Shown: positions 51,149-56,850 of the stretch, in pieces
How positions within the stretch are numbered: the first letter of the stretch is position 1
How the letters are laid out: each line of letters starts with the position of its first letter
Source: Acidimicrobiaceae bacterium
GTDB taxonomy: Bacteria > Actinomycetota > Acidimicrobiia > Acidimicrobiales > Aldehydirespiratoraceae
Length of the DNA: 56,850 nucleotides
Direction of reading: 5' to 3'
NCBI GenBank assembly: GCA_009843735.1
Contig: VYCW01000100.1
Span: 1-56,850 of the forward strand
The notes under the pieces: generated by a model
The model's database searches: none
Told to the model about the DNA's origin: nothing
What the model saw: the letters and a program-made list of their open reading frames with translations, nothing else
Made by a program: the position numbers and the translations under genes

Positions 51149-52843
51149 CTAGTCGAGTAGCCGTTTGGCTATGACTCGGGCTTCGTCGAGGCTCTCGACG
51201 AAGTGGTCCTCGGGGATCTCACGCAGAACGTTGAGGGCGTGCAGGCTGGTGCCGGTCATGCCGGACATGCCCATGACGATGCACTGGGTGTCGGCGTCCC
51301 GCGCCGTGTCCGCCAGCTGACCGATCGCCAGAGCGGCGCTGTCGTCGATGTGGACGGTGTCGGTGAAGTCGAAGATCACCACCTCGTGCTCGGCCATGTC
51401 GTGGTTGATGACCTTGAAGAGCCTCGTGGACGAGGCCGCGGTGAAGCTGCCCCGCAGCGACAGCAGCCCGCAGCGGGCTGCGAACGGGTCGGCGTCGTCG
51501 TCGTCGAGATCCAGGTTGAGGCCGGCGAACGGGTCGTCGTCGTCCTCGTCGTCTGCTTCGGGGTCGGCCAGGAAGGTCATGTCGAGCAGCGGGGTCGAGA
51601 TCACCTTGTCCAGCTCAAGCCGCTCTACCTGGCGGGCTCCGGTCAGCGCAGCCACGACCAGGCCAACCGCCACCGCGATCACGAGATCCGAGATGATCGA
51701 CAGACCGAGGGTCAGCGCCAGCACCACCACGTTCTCCCGCGGGACGCGGTGGATGTGGGAGAGGTAGCGCCAGTCGATTATGTCGAACCCGATCTTGATG
51801 AGGATCCCGGCCAGGACCGCGTGGGGTATGGAGTCGACGTAGCGCCCCAGTCCCAGGACCAGCGCGGCCAGAATGGTGGCGCACAGCACCCCGGACGCCC
51901 TGGAGCGGCCCCCGGCACGCACGTTGGCCACTGTGCACGACGTGGCCCCCGCGCCCGGGACTCCACCGACGAACGCCACCAGCACGTTGGCGAGGCCCAC
52001 GCCCATCAGCTCACGGTTGGGGTCGTGGCTCTCGCGGGTGAGCGAGTCCGCCACCCTCGCGGTGAGGAGGCTGTTGATGGAGCCGAGCAGGGCGAGCGTG
52101 ACCGCGGCGGCCAGGGCGCTGCCCAGGTCACCGAGAACGAGCTCGGGCGTGTGGATGTCGGGGAGGCCGGTGGGCACTTCTCCGATGGTGGGCGCGTTGC
52201 TGAGCCACAGCACACCCGCGAGAGTCCCGATGATCAGGGCAGCCACCGACGGCGGCAGGTACCTCTTCAGCTGCCCCGGCCAGAAGATGCACACCGCCAG
52301 AGTGATGAGGCCGAGTGCGAGCGCGCTCGGATCGATGTTGGCCACCGCGTCGGGCCACGACCGCAGCGACTTGAGGGCCCCGCCGAGGGCCACCTCGGTG
52401 CCGAAGAAGGGAAGCACCTGGACCACGATGATGATCACGCCGACCGCGGAGGTGAATCCTGACACCACCGCATAGGGCGTGTAGGCCACGAAGCTGCCCA
52501 GTCGCAGCGCTCCGAGCAGCACCTGGATGATCCCGGCCATCACCACGATGGCCAGTGCCTTGGCTAGGTCGCCGTCGGCGTAATCGACGAATACCACCGC
52601 CATGGCCACCGACAGCGGCGCGGTGGGTCCCGAGATCTGGGTTCTCGACCCGCCGAGCAGCGCGGCGAGCATGCCCACCACGACGGCGCTGTACAGCCCC
52701 TCGATCGCTCCTAGCCCTGAAGCGACACCGAAGGCGAGGGACAGCGGCAGGGCGACCACGGCCGCGGTCAGCCCGCCGAAGACGTCTCCCCGCAGTCCTT
52801 GGAGCTTGTCGCTGACTTGCAAGCTCATGCCACTCAGTGACAC
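51149..52843 (-). CDS. SulP-family anion transporter with STAS domain (possible bicarbonate/sulfate permease)
   Basis: A 564-residue SulP protein: SDKLQGLRGDVFGGLTAAVVALPLSLAFGVASGLG is the typical N-terminal transport segment, followed by about 12-14 hydrophobic segments and a C-terminal STAS domain (residues about 458-564, with DFTDTVHIDDSAA). Between them an unusual acidic linker (about 425-453) is rich in Asp/Glu. The family moves sulfate, bicarbonate or dicarboxylates. Start GTG 52843, or ATG 52828. The gene begins 4 bp after bioD and is therefore part of the biotin operon, which makes bicarbonate an attractive substrate. That is inference. Confidence 0.92.
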   Translation of the reverse strand: MSLSGMSLQVSDKLQGLRGDVFGGLTAAVVALPLSLAFGVASGLGAIEGLYSAVVVGMLAALLGGSRTQISGPTAPLSVAMAVVFVDYADGDLAKALAIVVMAGIIQVLLGALRLGSFVAYTPYAVVSGFTSAVGVIIIVVQVLPFFGTEVALGGALKSLRSWPDAVANIDPSALALGLITLAVCIFWPGQLKRYLPPSVAALIIGTLAGVLWLSNAPTIGEVPTGLPDIHTPELVLGDLGSALAAAVTLALLGSINSLLTARVADSLTRESHDPNRELMGVGLANVLVAFVGGVPGAGATSCTVANVRAGGRSRASGVLCATILAALVLGLGRYVDSIPHAVLAGILIKIGFDIIDWRYLSHIHRVPRENVVVLALTLGLSIISDLVIAVAVGLVVAALTGARQVERLELDKVISTPLLDMTFLADPEADDEDDDDPFAGLNLDLDDDDADPFAARCGLLSLRGSFTAASSTRLFKVINHDMAEHEVVIFDFTDTVHIDDSAALAIGQLADTARDADTQCIVMGMSGMTGTSLHALNVLREIPEDHFVESLDEARVIAKRLLD

Positions 52844-52847
52844 TAGA

Positions 52848-53543
52848 TCAAGTGCCGCCGCTGAACCGGCTTAGAGAGTGTGTGCGCACGATTTCGGCCA
52901 GTTCAGCCAGGCTGGTTGCTACTGCGAGGCCGGTGTCGCGCAGCCACCGGACATTCAGGCCGTGGACCTCGGTCCGGGGATCGAACCGGTTGCAGAAGAC
53001 AGCCCGCCGGACTGACGGCAACGGCAGCGTGCACGCCATGGTGTCGTGGATGCCGCCGAGCTCGGCCGACGCCACCACGATCACCAGATCGGGCTGGATT
53101 CTCTCGATCAGGTCGAGGTTGTGTCCGTCGGTGGCGATCGGCGAGTAGAGGCCACCCACTCCCTCCACCAGGCCCACGTCCACCGTGGCCGCGAAACGGC
53201 AGTTCGAGGCCATCTCGTCGAGGGTGGGGCAGGTCGTCTGCAGCTTGCGAGCCGCCATGGGTGGAGCCAGCGGCACCGGGTAGGAGCAGTCGGGCGGGCA
53301 TATTGCGTCGGGGTCCTGGCCGGTGGCCGCGGCCAGGACCCCGGCGTCGGTCGGGCCGCCCGTGTCCGGGTCGTAGGACTGCACCGGCTTGCAGGCCGCC
53401 ACGGTCCGCCCGGAGTCCATCAGCAGCCGGGCCAGCCCCGCCGCGGCCCAGGTCTTGCCCACCTCGGTCCCGGTTCCGGTGACGAAGACGACGCTGGTGC
53501 GGTCGGGGTGCCGGCCCTCCGGCGCGGCCGGCGGATCAGACAT
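52848..53543 (-). CDS. bioD: Dethiobiotin synthetase BioD
   Basis: A 231-residue P-loop enzyme that closes the ureido ring of dethiobiotin from 7,8-diaminopelargonic acid, CO2 and ATP. Seen: FVTGTGTEVGKTW (P-loop about 20-32), ACKPVQSYDP, and EGVGGLYSPI, all BioD hallmarks. It overlaps the 3' end of bioF by 8 bp and precedes the SulP gene by 4 bp. bioB is not in the window. Confidence 0.95.
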   Translation of the reverse strand: MSDPPAAPEGRHPDRTSVVFVTGTGTEVGKTWAAAGLARLLMDSGRTVAACKPVQSYDPDTGGPTDAGVLAAATGQDPDAICPPDCSYPVPLAPPMAARKLQTTCPTLDEMASNCRFAATVDVGLVEGVGGLYSPIATDGHNLDLIERIQPDLVIVVASAELGGIHDTMACTLPLPSVRRAVFCNRFDPRTEVHGLNVRWLRDTGLAVATSLAELAEIVRTHSLSRFSGGT

Positions 53544-54660
53544 CGATTCCGGCGCGGTGGAGGGCTTCGGTGAGCCGTTTCAGATCGTCGTCGGTGTGGG
53601 CGGCCGAGACCGTCACCCGCAGCCGCGAAGTTCCCACCGGTACGGTCGGGGGCCGGATGGCGGGCACCAGGATGCCCTCGGCGGCCAGCGCTGCGGACGC
53701 GGCCAGGGCCTGATCCTCGTCGCCGACGATGATCGGGATAATCGGGCTGGGATGGCCGAGCCGGAGGCGGTCGATGTTGGCCCTGAGCCGCGCCTTGAGC
53801 CCCTCGCCCTCGCCGGAGTCGATCACGTCGATGGCGGCAATGGCGGCCGCGGCCGAAGCTGGCGCGGCCGCTGTGGTGAAGATGTAGGAGCGGGCCTTGT
53901 TGACGAGCAGGTCGGTGAAGGTCCTGGGCCCGCACACGAAGCCGCCCAGCGACCCGACCGCCTTGGAGAGGGTTCCCACCCTGAGCACGCGGCAGCCCGG
54001 ATGGAGCGGCTCGGGATGGTTCAGCACGAGGTGGGCGTCGTCGAGGATGAGCAGCGCCCCGTGCCGGGCGCACACCGAGGAGAGGTCGGCCAGCGGGGCG
54101 AGGTCGCCGTCCATGGAGAAGACCGAGTCGCTGACCACTATCCCGGGGCCGCTGGCGTCGCCCAGCAGCCGGTCGACGGCCGCGGCGTCGCGGTGGGCGT
54201 AGACGCGGGTCGGGGCCCGGGCCAGGCGGCACCCGTCGATGATGGAGGCGTGGTTGAGTTCGTCCGAGCAGATCACCGACGCCCAGCGGCCCATGGTGTC
54301 GAGAACGCCCAGGTTGGCCGCGTACCCGGTGGTGAACAGCACGGCCGCCTCTGCGCCGCGCCAGACGGCGGTGCGCTCCTCGAGCCGGCTGTGAACCGGG
54401 CGGGATCCCACGATCAGGCGAGCCGATCCCGAACCTGTGCCGTAGGCGTCCACCGCGGCGCGGGCTGCGGCCCGCACGGCCGGGTGCTGGGTGAGCCCGA
54501 GGTAGTCGTTCGAGGCGAACGACACGACCGGCTGTCCGGTGCTCGACAGCACTGTGTCCGGCTTCCCGCCGTCGAGGTCCCGGGGTCGGCGCAACTGGTT
54601 GGCGGCGGCCACGGCCTGCAAGGCGTCGTCCGCGACGGCGTCCCAGCTGCTTGCGGTCAT
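53536..54660 (-). CDS. bioF: 8-amino-7-oxononanoate synthase BioF
   Basis: A 374-residue alpha-oxoamine synthase that condenses pimeloyl-thioester with alanine. PLP lysine K233 in [12 protein letters not shown], and D207/H210 in LDDAH, with the substrate segment [14 protein letters not shown] at 47-60. The ATG at 54660 overlaps the bioA stop (ATGA), so translation is coupled. Length is typical of the family. Adjacent to bioA and bioD, the assignment as BioF rather than another oxoamine synthase is safe. Confidence 0.96.
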   Translation of the reverse strand: MTASSWDAVADDALQAVAAANQLRRPRDLDGGKPDTVLSSTGQPVVSFASNDYLGLTQHPAVRAAARAAVDAYGTGSGSARLIVGSRPVHSRLEERTAVWRGAEAAVLFTTGYAANLGVLDTMGRWASVICSDELNHASIIDGCRLARAPTRVYAHRDAAAVDRLLGDASGPGIVVSDSVFSMDGDLAPLADLSSVCARHGALLILDDAHLVLNHPEPLHPGCRVLRVGTLSKAVGSLGGFVCGPRTFTDLLVNKARSYIFTTAAAPASAAAAIAAIDVIDSGEGEGLKARLRANIDRLRLGHPSPIIPIIVGDEDQALAASAALAAEGILVPAIRPPTVPVGTSRLRVTVSAAHTDDDLKRLTEALHRAGIDV

Positions 54661-55985
54661 GCCCCGGCTTCCCCGCCGGCCACTTCGGTGATGGCTGACA
54701 CCAGGGTCCGGCCGATGGTCTCGATCTCGTCGTCGGTGATCGACAGCGGGGGCATCACCACCACCACGTCGCCTAGGGGCCGCAGCAGCACGCCGGCCCT
54801 CACGGCCGCGGCGCACACCTTGCGGCCCCACTTCGAGGCACCCGGAGGCGGGTCGAGTTCGATGCCGGTCATGAGGCCCCTGCGGCGCACCTCCTTCACC
54901 GCAGGCAGGGCCTCGACCGCTTCGAGAGCCGCGCCGAGGCGCCCGGCGGCCCGGCGGGCCGCATCGATCAGGCCGCGCTCGGATATCAGCTCCAGATGGC
55001 GGGTGGCCACCGCGCAGGCCAGTGCGTTCCCGCTGTAGGAGTGGCCGTGGTAGAAGGTGCGGGGTCCGAGATCTTCGCCGAGGAAGGCCTCGTACACGTG
55101 GGAGGCGGCCACGGTGGCCGACAGGGGCAAATAACCGCCGGTGATGCCCTTGCCCAGGCACATCAGGTCGGGCCGGATCCCGCACAGCTCGCTGGCGAAC
55201 AGTGCGCCGGTGCGGCCGAACCCGGTGGCCACCTCGTCGCAGATGAGCGGCACTCCGCGGGCTTGGACCGTCGCCGCGAAGGCGGCCACCGCCTCGGGGT
55301 CGGTCACCAGCATCCCGGCTGCACCCTGCACCAGGGGCTCGATCACGACTGCGGCCAGCCTCCGGTGGTGTCTGTCGACCGCGGCGACGGCCTTGGCGGC
55401 CCAGTCACCGTCGTCGTAGCCGGGGGTGCGTATCACCGGGAACCGCAGCGGGTCGAACAGGTCGGTGCCGAAGCCGCCGTCTCCCACCGACAGCGACCCG
55501 ACCGAGTCGCCGTGGTAGGCGTGACCGAGGGCCAGGTAGGCGGTGCGGTCCGTGACATCCTGGTTATGCCAGTACTGGAAGGCGATCTTGACGGCCTGCT
55601 CCACCGCGGCCGCGCCGTCCGACGCGAACAGGCAACGGGCGCCGTCCACCGGCACGACCTCTCGGAGGGCCTCGGCCAGGGTGATGGCGGCGGTGTTGCC
55701 GTTGCCGAGCAGGGTGGAGTGGCTGATGCGGTCGAGCTGCCCGCGGGCGGCCCGGTTCAGGTCGGCGTCGGCGTGGCCGAGGGTGATCACCCACAGAGAC
55801 GAGATGGCGTCCAGGTAGCGGCGGCCGTCCGTGTCGTAGACGTAGTTGCCCTCGCCCCGTTCCACGATGACCGGCGTGGAGTCCTCGTAGACGGCCATCT
55901 GGGTGAAGCCGTGCCACACCGCCGCGGCGTCGCGCCGGGCCCACTCCGCCGCGCTTGTGCCGCCGGCGCCCTCGGACCGGTTCAC
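54657..55985 (-). CDS. bioA: Adenosylmethionine-8-amino-7-oxononanoate aminotransferase BioA
   Basis: A 442-residue class III aminotransferase making 7,8-diaminopelargonate from KAPA and S-adenosylmethionine. PLP lysine K279 (MCLGKGITGG), cofactor D250-E251 (LICDEVATGFGRTG), and the BioA-type N-terminal motif WHGFTQM (24-30) with SSLW near 62-65. The start is a GTG at 55985. It leads the bioA-bioF-bioD-SulP run, 43 bp below the nitroreductase gene. No BirA operator dyad was evident upstream. Confidence 0.95.
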   Translation of the reverse strand: MNRSEGAGGTSAAEWARRDAAAVWHGFTQMAVYEDSTPVIVERGEGNYVYDTDGRRYLDAISSLWVITLGHADADLNRAARGQLDRISHSTLLGNGNTAAITLAEALREVVPVDGARCLFASDGAAAVEQAVKIAFQYWHNQDVTDRTAYLALGHAYHGDSVGSLSVGDGGFGTDLFDPLRFPVIRTPGYDDGDWAAKAVAAVDRHHRRLAAVVIEPLVQGAAGMLVTDPEAVAAFAATVQARGVPLICDEVATGFGRTGALFASELCGIRPDLMCLGKGITGGYLPLSATVAASHVYEAFLGEDLGPRTFYHGHSYSGNALACAVATRHLELISERGLIDAARRAAGRLGAALEAVEALPAVKEVRRRGLMTGIELDPPPGASKWGRKVCAAAVRAGVLLRPLGDVVVVMPPLSITDDEIETIGRTLVSAITEVAGGEAGA

Positions 55986-56028
55986 GATGTGGAGCCGGCC
56001 GGGCGCCGGAGGTCGTCGTTGCCGCTCA

Positions 56029-56700
56029 TCAGGACGGCGGGGCGCCGCCCCAGGCGTCCCAGTGCAGGACCTCCGACATCGGCTTGCGGAGTCCTGGCCG
56101 GAAGTCGGTGCCGATGGTGTGGGCGATGGGAATGAGCGCCACCTGCGAGCACTGCTCGTAGGGGATCTGTAGGACCTCGGCGGCCTGCTGCTCGTACGCC
56201 AGATGGAGCGTGGTCCAGCATGTGCCCAGTCCCCGCTCCCGGGCGGCCAGCATGAAGCTCCACGACGCCTGGATCACCGATCCGAGCCTCGACGCCGCCC
56301 CACCCCACGACGGCCGGTCGGCGCGGCTAACGCTCAGGCACGGGATCAGGAACGCGGGCGCCCGCTCGAGGTTGTCGGCCAGGTACTGGGCCGAGTCCGC
56401 GATCCGTTCATATGAGGCCTGGACAACGGGGTTCTTGCGGGGCGGGGCGTTGGTGGGGAAGTAGGGCGACTGGACGTAGGAGGCCCACGACTGGCGGTAC
56501 AGCTCGGCCAGCGCGGCCTTCTTGTCCGGGTCGGTCACCACCATCCATTGCCAGTCCTGGAGATTGCCCCCGGTGGGGGCTTGCAGCGCGATGCCCAGGC
56601 ACTCGGTGATCAGCTCGGGGTCGACCGGGCGGTCGAAGTCCAGACGCTTGCGCACAGCCCGCGTCGTCGTGAGAAGTTCGTCGGCCGACAGTCCCAACAT
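56029..56700 (-). CDS. Nitroreductase-family flavoprotein
   Basis: A 223-residue FMN-binding nitroreductase-fold protein. FMN-site motifs: RAVRKRLDFD near residue 15, QAPTGGNLQDWQWMVV (37-52), and GTCWTTLHLAY later. These enzymes reduce nitro groups, enones, quinones or flavins with NAD(P)H. The ATG at 56700 has AGGAGG eight bases upstream, which fixes the start. It is the first gene of the run leading into bioA. A -10-like TAGGGT (56735-56740) lies upstream on the minus strand. Whether the enzyme has any part in biotin synthesis is unknown. Confidence 0.92.
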   Translation of the reverse strand: MLGLSADELLTTTRAVRKRLDFDRPVDPELITECLGIALQAPTGGNLQDWQWMVVTDPDKKAALAELYRQSWASYVQSPYFPTNAPPRKNPVVQASYERIADSAQYLADNLERAPAFLIPCLSVSRADRPSWGGAASRLGSVIQASWSFMLAARERGLGTCWTTLHLAYEQQAAEVLQIPYEQCSQVALIPIAHTIGTDFRPGLRKPMSEVLHWDAWGGAPPS

Positions 56701-56850
56701 TCTTAGCCTCCTGCATCGGCGGTAAGAGCAGTCAGACCCTACGACTTTCGACCACGAACCGACAGGCCGGCGGGTGGCACGGGCGGCGGGCGGCGAAGCG
56801 CGACTGGCAAGGCCGGGGGGTGGCGGCGAGGAACGGCCGACCGACAATGG

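Overview
The window is gene-dense, very GC-rich DNA: about 48 protein genes, mostly packed in short operons with 4-60 bp gaps or ATGA/TGATG overlaps. I see no rRNA, tRNA, CRISPR array or insertion sequence. GC bias, GTG/TTG starts, two luciferase-like (F420/FMN-type) oxidoreductases and a leaderless promoter suggest an Actinomycetota bacterium. The mix of Rieske oxygenases, PhyH dioxygenase, VOC proteins, amidohydrolases and acetamidase reminds me of environmental Acidimicrobiia; that placement is inference.

Region 1 (1-16814, all minus strand) is the most distinctive. It reads permease, alpha/beta hydrolase, a 3223-residue type I polyketide synthase (PKS), a free acyl carrier protein, an Sfp-type phosphopantetheinyl transferase, a PhyH oxygenase, an amidase and a truncated Rieske oxygenase. 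The PKS has one fully reducing, C-methylating module (KS-AT-DH-MT-ER-KR-ACP) followed by a second KS whose AT has been cut out while both AT-flanking linkers remain. With its own carrier protein and activating enzyme it looks like a compact cluster for a methyl-branched, highly reduced acyl chain, tailored by the oxygenases. The permease at the head of the strand carries a C-terminal domain resembling a degenerate GHKL/anti-sigma ATPase.

Region 2 (16870-23954, plus strand) is a likely catabolic operon: an MBL hydrolase with an N-terminal ferredoxin segment, two Rieske alpha subunits, one beta subunit, a DhnA-type aldolase, a DUF1989 protein, a small unknown and an MFS transporter. No reductase is present.

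Region 3 (23947-40749) holds accessory catabolic genes: acetamidase/formamidase, two paralogous amidohydrolases, a zinc alcohol dehydrogenase with an atypical FGGY kinase, VOC proteins, a quinone-oxidoreductase-like enzyme, an M20 carbamoylase-type hydrolase, a beta-lactamase-fold hydrolase, an O-methyltransferase-like protein, a YeiH-type exporter, an LLM oxidoreductase and a class III aminotransferase.

Region 4 (40750-51142) mixes a DEAD-box helicase behind a structured leader, an SDR, a second LLM enzyme, methyltransferase, M1 lipoprotein peptidase, VOC/SnoaL genes and a crotonase. It ends with an XRE regulator that has a leaderless, operator-covered promoter, divergent from a fatty-acid-desaturase-like gene.

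Region 5 (51149-56700, minus) is nitroreductase, bioA, bioF, bioD and a SulP/STAS anion transporter, almost without gaps. It links biotin synthesis to a possible bicarbonate transporter.

Two related 56-58 bp palindromic elements sit in convergent intergenic gaps (31541-31598 and 44271-44326). No gap between genes exceeds 300 bp; the largest (43010-43229, 40750-40931, 50034-50205) are described.
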